DNA of 50,043 nt from Didymodactylos carnosus (GCA_905250885.1 CAJNOQ010000458.1:1-50043), one strand, 5' to 3'; counted from the stretch's first letter, positions 1 through 13,514 are shown. A program made the numbers and translations. Notes: generated by a model not told the origin, from the sequence alone.

Positions 1-999
1 AAATATGAGTTTTTTCAAATTTTCGACCTTAAAAATTGCTTTTTGAAGATTAAATCACACATATTCTGATACAGCTCGACAAGCTCTATCCAACCATATA
101 TAAATATCACGATAAAAAGTTTTCCTCAACCTTAGAATTAGCGGCACCTCATAAACCACTACACTAGAACTTTTTCACTTTTTTACTTTTTGACAAACAA
201 CCCAAAAAATTACCACCATAATATGATTTAACCTTGGGATAACTAGGAAAATAGAATTGTTAACCAATCAAACAAAGGATATAGGGTGTTGAGGAAAGAA
301 TATCGTAGGATTTCTATAGCAGCATTAATTTAAATAATAATAAGCATTTGGTAGCATAATTTGATACAGAAAGATGAAGAGAAAAATGATATTTGGGTAT
401 AACAAGCAGAAGAATATAAATAAATAAATAAAATCAGATATTAGTTTGCTATATCTGATTCACTTTTTTTGATTATACACACTAACACACACAAATAGAT
501 ATAATATACCTCATAGTATGTCTGGGTAAAAAGCTCACGAACGCATTTTAAAGTCTCCTTGAACAAAATGAAAGAGAAAATAACATTAATGTTTTATATA
601 TAGAAGAGTTTTCTGCAAAGATACGAACAAAAAAAGTTTTACTTTAAACAACAAGCGTCTAACAACATTATTGAGTCTAAAACTGTTAAATAGGTAGTAC
701 ATGCTCAAGGGATGATATATACAATGCAGGTCAATAGTATAGTGTCGATTGTCTCGTTTTTTACTGAAACAAGACATACATCAGCGAATTTTCGTTTGGT
801 ATATATCATCCTAACATACATATCTTATATCTGAGTATCAGACTATCTATAGAGTCTGTTCATAGACCACACCATGTGTCAATATGTTGCGTCAGAAACT
901 ACAATAGTCTTCATGTGCTAAAGTGGTGTCTGCGTGTATGCGTGCATGAAATATAAGCACTATTTGTACATACAACAAAATTAAATGTCAGGCACTTAC
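1..999. other. Intron sequence of the PDE-like gene; no exon seen
   Basis: The donor after the exon ending at 1000 (GTAAGT, minus strand) opens an intron that reaches the window edge. I checked the minus strand for an acceptor followed by GAF-like coding and found none. A dispersed repeat copy lies at about 75-160 (see the copy near 13430). Confidence 0.5.
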
Positions 1000-3900
1000 C
1001 TCTTCATCTTCATTAGTGAACGAACTTGCGCTGTTTTCACGGTAAAATTCAACAACACCTAGAAGTACAACAAATGTTAATAGATAACAATATTTATTAC
1101 AATCTACTACATACCAAGAAGCTGTCCATTATTATTAACTAGTGGATGTGCCATGACACATGTCACATTACCGTTTGCAACATATAATCCATCCGGATAT
1201 TTTGAAGAAAGCTATATAAATCAAAATAAAGCAAACTATAACTGAATTTTGGTTCTCTTATATTTCATACATTTGCCATATTGCTAATTCGTACGGTTTC
1301 TTTAGTATAGCCGACATATCCTGCTATACAATGACCAACTCCAATTTTTACTGGAGCAAAATGAACGGCATTATCTCTAAATAAGAGAAAAACGATTTAT
1401 ATGAAACAAATAGTTAATGAATAGATTCGAAAAAAAGACGTACTCATCATTTTCAGCATTGTATACTCTCATACTAGCACCGGTTTCATCAACAAGATAT
1501 AAATTAAAGTTATCGGCTGCCACAGCTGAGAAAATGAAACATCATTCATTCATATCAATTTTTAACAAAAAAAAGGCAAAAGAAAAGTGTATATACTTTG
1601 TGATATACATTTGCCTAATTCATATAGTATTTGAGCTTTGGTTACATTTTGATGTATATCATCTGTTAATTCGTTTAACAAACGTCGTTTGTCTCCAAGT
1701 TCGCTTAACTTTAAATATCAATAATAAAGACATCATTTTCATCAGTAGGATATATAATCAAATGTCAAACTTACTTTTATAATTGATTTTTCTGTTGTGA
1801 TCGATAGTCGTTGAGCTAAATAATAATTGAAATATAATAATCATGAATAATTGCTAAAATATATATCTTGTAATTTTCATATAGATTTTTGATACTGTAT
1901 GTATGTATGCATGTATGTATGTATATGAATAATACGATAACAAGATTTATTATTGTCATCTTTTACAATGTTTACTCTCATAAATAATCTTAGATCTTAA
2001 AACGAACTAGAGTTCCGGTACAATACAGATGTGTAACATTAGCCATGTTATAAATGTCTAATATGAATTTGACAATACATCTGATAGATATTAAAAGTTA
2101 TTCTATTATTTATTTAACTATCAAATTTTCAAATATAATATTACTGAATGATAAAACTTACCATTTGATTTTGAAGCGGTATTTGTATCTATATTGTTTG
2201 CTGAATTTCTTATTGATGGTCGGTTTAATTTGCATATCCATTGTTCAATTGTATTATGATTAACATGATTTAATATATAACTTTCAAGAAATTCAGGATT
2301 ATCATTTAAAAAATATCGAACAGCATCTGGTGTCACTAAATCAGTGGCTAAAACAAGAGAAAAGAGAAAATATAATCATAGACAAGAAAATTTCTTCTAA
2401 AATAAATAGATATGCTTTTTTTTTAGAACTAGACACTATTTTATCGTTTTGATACATGATACAACTATTTTCATTAGGAAAAACAAAACAATAACAGTTG
2501 TTCAATAGACCAAGTATGAACAAAATAATGTTTTGGGGTTTTAATGTCTTTAGTCTACATTATAGTTTCTAATGTATAAATAATTTTATATCGTTTTTCT
2601 AATTCGTATATTCTTTTTGTTTTCTTTGATATTATTTTATATAGTCATTTTTAGAACAATTTAAACTAACATCATTGATTTTGAAACATTGAAAATTTTC
2701 TATGTGTTTATAATGAAAAGTATTCATCTATAATTTGTCATTTTTTATTCAATCACGCATATTTTTTTTTTTTTTGTTAGTGTAAATATTTAATAAATGT
2801 TATGACCTAGTATAACATAAAACAACAGAGAGATAGTATGAGTACTCAAAGAACATAATCCCGGTGACTTAAAAAATGAGAATAGATATATAATTAAAAA
2901 AAAGTATATTCTTTTTTACGATGAAATAGATAAAAATAGATAAATAAATTTTAATTAACAAGGAGAAGAAGAAAAGAAGATGAAGAAAAACGCTCATAGA
3001 AAAAATATATTTATGCAGACAATGATTTTATACAAGTAACTTATAAAAGTGCATTAACTTGAAGTAAAAGAGTTGTATCTTCAGTTAATTAAAAAGAAAA
3101 TTTATAGACAATTCTTGTTGTCTACTTCATTTTTTCATTATTCCATACAAAAAACATTTTGTCTAATTCAAATTCTTGTACTGACATATGATAACAAGTG
3201 ATAATTGATTAGAAACAAATTTTGATCTAAGACAAATATAATATGTTCAAATAACCAAAAGAAAAATTCTCGTCTCATCAAAACAAAAAAAAATATTGTG
3301 TTTGGCATACAGATATTTCTCAAATATTAAATTTTGTTTCTTTTTTTTATCAATAACTTTTTTATCTCTTTTAATTGTATAGGGATTAACAACATCTATC
3401 TATTCGTCTGATAAGACAGAAAAAGTTCTGAAAATTTATTTTAAGTAAAATTATACTAAAAAATGTCTATAGGTGTAATTTGTTCTTATAGACCACGTTC
3501 GCTTTCTTCTTCTACATACTCCACACTCGAACATTTTTTATATAATAATAAATGATAATTTTTTTTTTTTTCTTTACAACTAGTAACTCTATTGTTAGGA
3601 TATATCCGATCAACAATAGTCAATTGAGTGTGTGACGTCAGCGAACAGAAGAAAAAAAATAAATCTTTATACACGGGATTTTTTTGAATAAAAAATAAAA
3701 CAAAAAAAACTGGGAATCAGATTTTTTTTTTTTTTTTTTGTCAAATCTATAGATACAACATCATCTTACGGTTTTATTCTGATGACATAAAAAAAAAAAA
3801 ATGTAATTTACTAAACTAAATTCTTAGAAAATACAAGAAACATTATAGTTAGTTCGAGGGTACACAGATTAGTTTTATTTTATTTGCATTCGAAACACGA

Positions 3901-4554
3901 AAATAGCTAAATTATATAGAACAGAATGCCAATGGATAAATTATTTATACATGCGTAACAGCTTGAAAAAAAAATGTTGTCATATAGGGCTAATAATGTT
4001 AAATTCCTCATTGACTAGTTTAATCGCTCTAGGCATCTATTTTTTTTTTGTTTAAAAGTTGACCATCTAGAAATTTATTCATCTGTGGAAGAAAGATGTC
4101 ATTTTAAAAAAACCTACTGGTTTTATGAATATCAAATTCAGTTCCTGTAAAATATAGTAAGTGAGACGTTTCATCAGTTTAAAATGAAACCTCAAACATT
4201 TTTTTCTTCTATAGCATGTGGCATCAAGAACCTGAAAAAAATAATAACATCGTCAAAATAACCGTTTTTATTTTTTATGCTGTAAATTATGTTTTTCTCT
4301 GTGACTTTACAGTTTACAATTATTATTACAAATAGAAAAAAAATCTCAAATTTTAAGACAAAATGATAAGGCAAAAACTTAATAAACAATCGAGTACAAT
4401 GCTAAATTGTGTACTTTTCAATTAAATGTATTCAACAAAATCTTTATTTTCTTGATAGAACCGATGTTTATAGAATCTAAGACTAATCTTGTTTTTAGAC
4501 TCTCAGGAGGATTTTTACGTCGAGAAATTTATATCAATCATCAAGAAAACAATT

Positions 4555-4585
<31 letters not shown>

Positions 4586-7500
4586 AAATTTCTCTCTCTC
4601 TCTCTCTCACACACACACAAAATGTCTCTCTCTCTCCCTCTCTCACACACACTCATTGAAACCTACCGTACTTTCGCTGTTTCTTTTTTGGATTAACTGT
4701 ACAACATTTAATTAAACTCATAATCTCAGTTTTTTTAAATATCCGTTGACAATGTATTTTATCATCGATTATATATTTATGATCAAATGTTTTGAACTTC
4801 TTCTATTGTTTCTTGTTCTTTATGGACAACGACAACAACAACAACAATGATAGAGATATAAAATAATGATAATAAAAATTCATTCATTGATCATAATGTA
4901 TGTATGTGACACACTATCGTGAAAAATGTATATGACTGCGTGGATAAGACAAAAAGAATAAGAAGAACGAACAAGTAGAATATATAAATACTTCAAGTGA
5001 ATAAATATGCACACGATAAAAAAAAATTAGATCAAATTGTTCTAATTAGAATATAGCATAGTCTTATGATTAGTAATGTATAATAAAATAAAGAAATAGA
5101 TTATCATAATCATAGTTTAACTTCAAAAATAATTATTGTAGACATATATATTCTAGGTAGTAAAGGTGTCATGATGGTATATACTCGTGCGCAATGATGA
5201 TTTTTTGCGCACGACATGCGCTTAAATGCATTAAATCTGTATATATCTCTATATATATATATGAAACATAAGAAGAAAATGTCTTATTGTTGTTAATGAT
5301 GGTAGTGCAATGATGGTTATGGTCGTAATATATCAATAGCAAATAGGATAGTAAAAAAGAAGGAAAGAAGAAGAGAAAAGAAACGGAATAAGCAAACCCT
5401 TGTTTCCGTCATTGCGTTCTTTTCCCTTGGCTATGATAATGAAGAAAAAATAGAAAACTCTCCTATTTCCGAAGGAAAATAAGAATCAGCTTTAGAGCAG
5501 TTATAACAACAATGATGGACATCAGAATAATAAAAATACTCTAATGTCGATTAAATTGTCAAAATAATACTAGTAATAAAAAAGTAATAATTTTGATTAT
5601 AACAGAATAAGAAAAAAGCAGAGGGGAGAGAGGGGGATAAGAAGTGTTTTTCTTTGGATTGAATTTTCAGTTTGCATTCTATATGCATCAGCTGTATACT
5701 GCAGAACTCTCTAAAAGGTGTATAATCAAAAGTCATTTGAAATGACTTTTCTAAAGAGCAAAGGTCTAGTATCTTTTATGCAACAACAACAACTTTAGTT
5801 CATCATTTCATCTTCTATTGCTATTACAGTTTTTTCTTCTTTTTCTTAAAAAGATTTAATCGGGGTGAAATAGAAGAAAGAAAAAAAGAAAAAAGCATTT
5901 TCAACACAAGTCGACAATAATGTTCAAAATTCAACTATAGCAATAAAAAAGGAACACTTCTTTTCTTTCCCTCTCTCTCTCTCTCTCTCTCTTTTACGGT
6001 TTTTCATGCTGCCTTTCGGATAATAACCATAAAAATTGCACCACTTTAAACAAAAATAAAAAAAATGGAAATAGACTATATTTATTATTAACATTTTTCC
6101 TACTTCTTTTTTTCACAAGAAAAAAACACGATGTGGACAATAAAAAGAAAACTTCGCATATAGGATCTATATCTATACAAGAAGGAAATATAAAACCGTT
6201 TCTTATCTGTTGATGGAAGACAGAGACGCATAGGGAAAGTTGATGAGAGACAGCAAAAAAAAAAAAAAAAAGAAAAACTTTTTTTTTATTTTGCAAATAG
6301 TTCTGAAAAAAGAAAAACATATTTATTTATATATAGATAAAGTTGGAGTATCTTGAAAAGAAAAATTACGAAGATCAAGTGCTTGAATAATATGCTCAGA
6401 AAAGAAAAATCATCATAATTATGTGTTGTATGAGGGATTAAATTTTTTTTTCCTCTCTTATCGTGTTGTTTTTTATGCATAGGATTTAGATCATGTCGAT
6501 GTTGATATAATTATTTAAGACATTTATACGTTTTTGATTCCACTGCCAACAGAAGTAGGTACAGATTGAATAGTTTAACAATTACTGACGACAGTCACGA
6601 AATAATAATTTGACTTTGTTTTTGTGGAAATTTTATTATATTTAACATTAATAACATTGTGATGTCAAACTATTTGTGTTAGTTCTTGAATAATTAGAAA
6701 TTCAAAGTTATATTAAAGATAAATATTCAAAAAGTTATTAGTTGAAAACGAGTTTTCTTTCTAAATCATATTATTATCTTTCAAAGTCTAGTAACTCTTC
6801 AATTAAAAACATCTTGATCTTTGCTTTTTTGTTTAAATTATGTAGTCTCAACACTTATCTCTTATCAAAAGAAACTGATGAATTTTTGATCGTAAGAAGT
6901 GATACAGACAAGTATCATACGAAGTGGGTTGAATAAAAATTTTCTTTAAATACACATCACAAAATAAGACTAATATACCTGGTTTTTTTCGAAAAATATT
7001 CATAATGACATTCTGTGTCTAAGTTTTCTAAATAAAATCAATAGTTTCTTTAACTGTTACATCAAACAATATTTCAAAAAACGACAACAATAAACGTATT
7101 TGTTCGCCTTCTTTCTTTCTCTCTATATCTATTTTATTGGATATATGCAACAGTACTCTTTACATGTTTTTGTTTAAAATAATTAAATATGTTTTCAGTC
7201 GTTCATGTACCGAAAATGAAAAACAATCTATCTTGAAACAACTTCCTTATTTAATAATTGATATAATTTAGTTTGGTGTGTGCATATGTGTGTGAAGAAC
7301 TCGAGAAAATCTTTAGTTTTTCTCCTTTTCTAAATAATATCTTTATCTTCTAAAATAAAAAAAAACCAACAACGATGTGACATTTTACAGATCACCCACT
7401 ATGCAACGATATTTTATCGATAGTAAAAAGAAAAAACGGCAGCTTGGATGGATGAGTGAATCGAATCCAATCAAATATCGTTCATTTCAAGATTTTCTAG

Positions 7501-10500
7501 AGAAAAACAGCACATACACAAACAAACGAAAAACTTTCTTTTACACTATTTGCAGTTCTGATTTTTCAAAAAGTTTAAATCATTTTACTGTTGATAAATG
7601 ATTCATGTAGAGGAATTTCATTTAATTATTATAATGTTTTTTACCAGAGGGCGTAGAGCATCAATATTAAATGCTCTATTAAAACAAGAAAGGATGTCGC
7701 TATGATCAATAGAGGGAGCTGAATATTGGCAGCAAAATAATATTTTTACCTTTGGCGTTACTACCAGAACTTCTCTTCCCATTATCAAAAACAGCAAACT
7801 GTATTATGTACATCTGATGCAACATCAACTGCTTCTGCGTCAGTATTAAAGTTATACTAGTTTCTTTCGAAAAACTGTCACTCTGACCTCTTATTGCAGC
7901 ATTTGCAAGACTAGGGATGTTCGATTCTCGTGAAGAACCGGAACTGCGGTTCAGCTCGGCATCAGGAACCGGAACCGCCGTTACACTATTGACAAAGCTA
8001 CAAAAAGATATGTTTGCCTGTCAGCATTTAAAAGAATCCTTTCTTTTACTATAAAATGAATTCTATTCCGCTGACTTCCTACTGCCTGAAAAATTATTTT
8101 CTGGTTCTAAGTGGAGCACCGTCATCGTGGTTTCGGTTCCAGAACCACGATTCTCGATTCCGGAACCGAGAACCGAACATTCCTATTCAAGACATTTAAC
8201 CTACATTTTCGATTTCTACATACCACAAAAAATATTTTACACTATCGGCACTCTAATAAAGGAACAGTCGCAAGTAGCCGCTCGTTTTTTTCCATCAAAA
8301 TTACTTGCTTTTATGTTATTTTTGATGCTGATTACAATCATATTGTCCATTTTAGTCCATACGGGTTTTTTAGGTGTATTTCTGGAACACTGGTGAAGAT
8401 CACAGATGAACAAATCCTGATTCGTCCACTTTGTGAAGCTAGTCAAGTTGTTCGTATATAAAATTCTGAGAATTCTTCGACAAGTTTTCGTTGAGCTACA
8501 GAAAACTTGCTGCAAAAATAACTGTAAAGTTATATTACTGCTAGAAATCAGATCATAAATATTTTGTGACTCAATGGAAACTTGTTCGGAAATTCTCAAA
8601 ATTTTATATACGAACAACTTGACTACCCAGATCGGACGATACGGTCCATATACGGACGGTCTACTGGACGCAGGAATATGGACCGTAACATCATTAAAAT
8701 AGGGCCGTCTACGGCCGTATTTTCACAATATACGACCCGTAAACGGTACCGTTTCTGGGCACAGTAATACGGGGTCGTATACTGTGAAAATACGGCCGTA
8801 TACGGCCTTATTTTAATGATGTTACGGTCCCTATTCCTGCGTCCTGCAGACGGTCCGTAACGGATATCCGTTTTGCTCGACCTGGGTAGCTCCACAAAGT
8901 GGACGAATCAGGATTTGTTTATCTGTGATCTTCACCAGTGTTCCAGAAATACACCTAAAACACCCGTACCGATCAAAATGGACAATACGTTTGTAATCAG
9001 GATCAAAAATAACATAAAAGTAAGTAACTCTGATGGAAAAAAACGAGTGGACACTTGGAGAAATTTCCTCACAAGCTTGTCTTTATGTTCAGTAAATGTT
9101 GAACTGGTTTGAATGATGAAAATCTTTATAAAAGACGTGCAGCTAATTTCCAATGTCAAGCACTAAAACAGCGATTGATTATTGTTAGCTTTTCATGCTC
9201 GAGCTTTTCTCCTATACAAACAGCCTTATGTTTTTTCTGATCTATGTTGTATTTGGTTCTCTTGGGTTTATGCTATGTTCATCGCAACAGATAATCGGTT
9301 GCGATAAACATTACAGGTATTAACTAATCGTACCCCTCTTCTCTTCAGAATGATTTATTTCCTTTTCGTCAAATCTTTGAAAAATTATTTCTGTCTTATC
9401 GCTCTTCCTTTATGAAATGTGTTTTGTATCACTCATCATCAAAAATGTCCATCATTTGCTGGATATGTGTTGAACTATTTCGGTCTACTGTCATCCTATT
9501 TTACAGATCTTCTTCTGTTAGTTATAATTTGTTAAGGCGTAAATTCAATTGCCCTTCAAATTAAAATAGAGGCATATTAAACAGACTCCCTCTCTATATA
9601 TAAACATATACACATAATGATTAATGAACATGACCTTGGAAGAATTTTTTATTTATTTGGATCTATCAATCACTGTACGAAGACATGTATTTAACTATGC
9701 AAAAAAATAGGAGTTATCTTATATCCCTGAAAAACCAGCTGGATTCTGTAGCGTTTCGTTTTCAAGAAGAAAACTTTGACATCAGTAAAGAAAACAATAA
9801 GCAAATAATTTCTTCTGCGAAGAGCTCTGTCAATATTAGTGTTATGAAAGAAAACAACATATGTGTGGCGTATCGAACTTAACTTGGTAAGAATACACAC
9901 GATACATGAATAACAGCAGAAAGAATCAGAAGAGAGAGAAAGAGAAAGAAAGACTTAAAATTACAGTTACTTTTAGATAGGAAGATTTATTGTCTTGTAC
10001 TTTTCTCTCTCGCAGTGAGAAAGCTATATTAAAGCGAGATTACAAGAAATGTATAGCGTTCTGAAATATATGCTTGTTGAATTTTTCACATTCGAAAACT
10101 GTTTAGATTACAGGTTTCATTAGAACGAATTCGTTGGTATATGTAAAAAAGTCGATATCTACGAATCACCTAACAGATAAACAGATGAAACACAACAGTA
10201 TTTTGGGTATGTAATTGAGACCGTTACTAATGACGAATTAAAAAGAAAGGTGTTAATGACGTATTATTCTATTAAAAATTTATTATATATATATATACAT
10301 ATGGTAAATATTTATAATTTATAAAGATCAGAGGTTCTAACTCACGTAACACCATTAAAAATTGCACTGAAAACATATTCTAAATTTCGCACCGATGTTT
10401 TTTTTTCAAAAGAAAATTATTTCAGAAAAACATCAGTTTTGATAAAATAATATCCCTAGGTGCTAATACTAAATTATGGAATAAGTGTTACATTCTTTTA

Positions 10501-11314
10501 ATAAAAAGGTGATTTTATGAAATCTTTTGGCGTCATGGACACATGTCGCCTCTTCGCATATAGAAAAACAGAATAAACATGTTGAATAGCAAGCAAAAAT
10601 AACGTGTTTTGAATATATTATGTAAATTAACATATTGTAATTAAAGAAAATAGAAAGCTTTTTGAGGAAAAAGAAAAGGTAAAACAGTTCTCGTTCGTTC
10701 CATATAAACAAAAACAATAACAACATCTAGGTTAAAAAGGCATACATTTTCTCTTTGTTTTTTTACTTTTCAAAATTTTTAAGCTACTTCATCCACTCAC
10801 CTTACGATAATACTAATAATACTAATCAAACTATGACATTAAATAAGTAACCAATGACTCTCTTTTATAATCTTTCGTTTTAAGTATATGTGTTCATGAA
10901 CTATTTTCTACGATCTGTAGTTAGTTGGTACTATCATAATAATGATATAACTGTCTGACACATAAAATTTCATCATATCTTATGTTTTTAAAGGAATTTT
11001 GAATAGGTATTTCAGTTATCACTAAACGCATCATTATGTGACTCTGGTAGAGATAGTAAAGATTCTACTTATCAGCTATAGTAATACAAATTCATCTATT
11101 CGACTGTGTCTATGAAATGATATAGACTGTGCTGTGTTGTCACTATTCTCTACTATACTGTATAATCCAGATAAAAATTAAAATATTTCTTTATATTATC
11201 TTTGATCTGAAGGTCTTTAATTATCAAAATCGTTTAACGACATTACTCACCTAGTTTGAACCGTTTGTTTGGTCGTTGTTGTTCTTCCTCATCATTACGC
11301 CTTTTTTCATCCAT
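1000..11314 (-). CDS. PDE10/PDE11-like cyclic nucleotide phosphodiesterase, N-terminal part (runs off the left edge)
   Basis: Eight exons join in phase on the minus strand: 11314-11251, 2347-2162, 1815-1775, 1708-1597, 1525-1444, 1376-1271, 1211-1115 and 1058-1000. Each inferred intron is GT-AG. They encode 249 residues and the chain continues left of the window. Residues 1-21 are charged (MDEKRR...PNKRFKL). Residues 22-62 match the N-terminal helical segment of PDE10A/PDE11A (VTPDAVRYFLNDNPEFLESY, then IEQWICK). Residues about 98-249 form a GAF domain, with LLNELTDDI, NFNLYLVDETG, IAGYVGYTKETV and GVVEFYREN; the last resembles the end of PDE10A GAF-A. The family hydrolyses cAMP and/or cGMP. 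Here the second GAF and the HD-type catalytic domain are not in the window. A TGA lies in frame two codons before the ATG, supporting that start. Exon 1 is linked across 8.9 kb by phase (G|CC) and N-terminal similarity, so its assignment is less certain than exons 2-8. PDE10 versus PDE11 cannot be decided. Confidence 0.85.
1897..1926. repeat. (GTAT)n microsatellite in intron
   Basis: Tandem GTAT units with one interruption (GCAT), within the PDE-like gene between exons 2 and 3. Confidence 0.9.
4551..4653. repeat. Compound (TC)n(AC)n microsatellite in three higher-order units
   Basis: Three consecutive blocks of about 35 bp, each with AAWKT, then a (TC)n run, then an (AC)n run. This is a compound microsatellite duplicated as a block. 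The open frame through it is only the result of low complexity. Confidence 0.95.
5970..5991. repeat. (CT)n microsatellite
   Basis: Eleven uninterrupted CT units seen directly. Confidence 0.95.
7912..8185. mobile_element. hAT-like non-autonomous element (MITE), 274 bp
   Basis: The ends are TAGGGATGTTCG and CGAACATTCCTA, imperfect terminal inverted repeats that continue inward as GGTTC-rich sequence. The flanks 7904-7911 (TGCAAGAC) and 8186-8193 (TTCAAGAC) agree at 7 of 8 bases, which is the 8-bp target duplication expected of hAT transposases. The interior repeats GGAACCG and carries no transposase, so mobilisation would need an element elsewhere. Confidence 0.8.
8260..9060. mobile_element. 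Large nested foldback element cluster
   Basis: The outer arms at about 8260-8437 and 8890-9060 are inverted copies of about 175 bp. Between them lie two further foldbacks. One (about 8440-8632) has arms starting AGTCAAGTTGTTCGTATATA and ending with its inverse. The other (about 8633-8890) has ends TACCCAG and CTGGGTA and a GC-richer interior with repeated TACGGCCGTA-like palindromes. Differences between the outer arms change amino acids as often as not, so the open frames in them (ending GVFLEHW) look non-functional. Confidence 0.85.
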
Positions 11315-11664
11315 ATTTCAATCACAGAGCGAAAAAATGTTTCAAAAACCGAATTTTACATGTATGCCTGTGTATGTGTAGGCAAAAGAACGAAAAAAAG
11401 TTCTAGGAAAAGAAAGAAGAGAAAATGTTATTCTAAGATGGCTGATTTTTGAAGCAAAGTTCTCTGTTCTAAACTATGATGAGTGTGTCTGGCATCTAAT
11501 CAATTTGTGTATGTGTGCGTGTGTGATCGGGTTTATATATATATATAAACAGTAAGTAGCATTCTATCTATATTTTCCTTATTTTTTTTTTTATTGAAGA
11601 GAGAAAAAAACACACTAAAATTGTTTTGTATAGATACGAATCTCTCACTCATTAATACATATGC

Positions 11665-11696
11665 TTATTATTATTATTATTATTACGATTATTACT
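11665..11696. repeat. (TTA)n microsatellite
   Basis: Tandem TTA units with one CG interruption, seen directly. Confidence 0.9.
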
Positions 11697-12769
11697 TTAT
11701 ATTAACACAATATTCAGAACAAAATAAAGAAAGAAAGAAAAACCTGTTTTTTTTTATCAAGTCACAAAAGCGTTACTGTTGCTCACAGTATAGACTACGC
11801 ATTGAGCCATGTTTGCAAATACGTTTTTCTTCTCCACGGATCATTTTCTTCCTTTCTTCGCTATTTTTTTTTTGACATTTCACTCATTTACATGACAGAT
11901 AGATTCCTTTCTAATGTTGAAAAACCTGTGTATGCTTGACAAAAGGAGTTCTTTTTCTTCTTCTCTCGCTCGTTATTTTCTCACAAACAAAAGCACGAAA
12001 CAATAACATTTCTCTCTCTCGCTCTTTGTCTCTCTTCCTTTGTCTCTTTCCTCTGTCTTTCTCTATAAATTTTTATTGTTTTCGATTCTATTGATTAGTG
12101 TACTGTTGTGATGTTTTCTTTTGGTAATAGAGTAAACATACTGTTCTAACACCACACCACACAAATTTGTGATCAATCAATTAATCGACTATCATCATAT
12201 CATGCTCATTGTACTTATTTTCATCACTTATTGTTAATGTGTACTCTCACTAGATCATAGGCCTGTAGATTAATTCTTTAAAGTTCAGTAGTATATTTTC
12301 TGTTGTACGCTTCAACAATTCGAGATCTAACATAACGGCTATTTGCCTTCATTATTAATCAGTCAAATCGCAGCGATTTTCATAAACTTCTTTGTCTCAT
12401 CTACTTCGCTCAGCTGATTTTAACTGTAAGCTCTCAGTTTTTCTTCCTTTTTGCGCTAGACTTCGTGGTCTCAGTGCAGTTGAAAGAATAAAAAGAGAAT
12501 GTACGATCGATCATCTATTAATCTAAAGTGGAATTCATTTTTATTTATTTTTTCTCGTATTTCATTGTATTGAACACTCGGATTACATTTGCAGTTATAA
12601 GTGAACTTGAATCACGATTGAAACAAAAACAACTGTTTTTGCACACGTTAAAGTACGGGGAAATTCCTGACTCGAATCTCTTCGCAAAAAAAAACGAGAT
12701 AGGTTTTCGTGACAAAATCGAGACAAAACTGTTTATGAACTTTTACAGGGCGAGTCCAAGATGTCCATA

Positions 12770-13300
12770 CTGGATAGATCTTTGACTTCGACCTCGATCA
12801 AGCATCATTCTCATGCTCAATTTTTAATGCTGAATCTAAAAAACGTACTTTCGAATAAATACCTTTTTTTTTCTTCTTTTTTTTCTCTTCAAAGTATAAA
12901 TTATTTTTTTTTTATTTTGCTTCGTCACCCAGAAAATTCATTTTCCCTAGATCAGGAGCGAAGAACTCGGAATTCTGACTCTAATTCACAATTGTCTAGA
13001 TTAGAACTCATATTTTATGCAATACAAATATCATATTCGGAATCAGCGTCAAAACCTGACTCGAATGATTTATATTTCAAAATTTTTCGTAGATTTCCAT
13101 ATTTTGGTGAAAATCTCAGTAAGTTTTCGACGTAAAAATTCAAAAAAACTTAAAATGGTCAGATAGAAAAAAGATCCATTCAACCATAAAAAGAAAGACA
13201 TTTAAGAATTACTTTTGACTTCAGCCTTGATCAAACATTAGATTCATACTCAATCTTTAATGTTAAAGCTGAAAAAAATACTTTTGAAATGTTCGAAGAA
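12770..13300 (+). repeat. Diverged direct repeat, two copies about 430 bp apart
   Basis: About 85 bp starting TTTGACTTCGACCTCGATCA near 12780 recurs near 13214 as TTTGACTTCAGCCTTGATCA. Both continue through a similar TCAATyTTTAATGyT segment to a CTTTyGAA end. Two old copies of one sequence; the class is unknown. Confidence 0.6.
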
Positions 13301-13427
13301 CGAAAAAGAAAAACTTTGAATGTTTTGAAACCGAAGCGTTTTTCGAAAACTTAGACCCTTCAAGTATTTTCAATTTATTGACATGAAAATAATTTGTTTA
13401 AACGTTAAAGCATATATTTTCTTCTCC

Positions 13428-13514
13428 AGATGGACTCGCTCTATCCAACCATATATAAAAAATGCAATAATAAAAACCTACTGAATTTACGAATTTCCGG
13501 CACCTTATCAAAGA
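13428..13514 (+). repeat. Dispersed repeat, second copy of window-edge sequence 75-160
   Basis: Both copies contain GCTCTATCCAACCATATATA and, about 45 bp later, a CGGCACCT block at similar spacing. The copies have the same orientation. Family unknown. Confidence 0.6.

Larger units (their letters stand above)
2348..11250. other. Long first intron of the PDE-like gene, AT-rich with inserted elements
   Basis: About 8.9 kb with no convincing coding sequence. It is AT-rich, with long A and T runs, microsatellites at 4551-4653 and 5970-5991, an hAT-like element at 7912-8185 and a nested foldback cluster at about 8260-9060. If exon 1 at 11251-11314 is wrongly linked, this stretch is simply intergenic. 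Confidence 0.5.

Noticed and set aside
4407-4715. 102-codon frame with LSLSLSHTHTH-type repeats
   Set aside because: Produced by the (TC)n(AC)n microsatellite.
6500-7620. Plus-strand frames at 6742-6936 and 7377-7601
   Set aside because: Short and rich in K, S and F as expected from AT-rich DNA; they lie within the PDE intron with no family resemblance.
8127-9159. Two open frames ending GVFLEHW, one on each strand, as a duplicated membrane protein
   Set aside because: They lie in the two inverted arms of a foldback. Differences between them are mostly amino-acid changing and neither has homology I recognise, so they look like repeat sequence with a chance frame.
12528-13135. Two overlapping plus-strand frames as a gene
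   Set aside because: They cross a diverged direct repeat and low-complexity T runs, and show no recognisable product.
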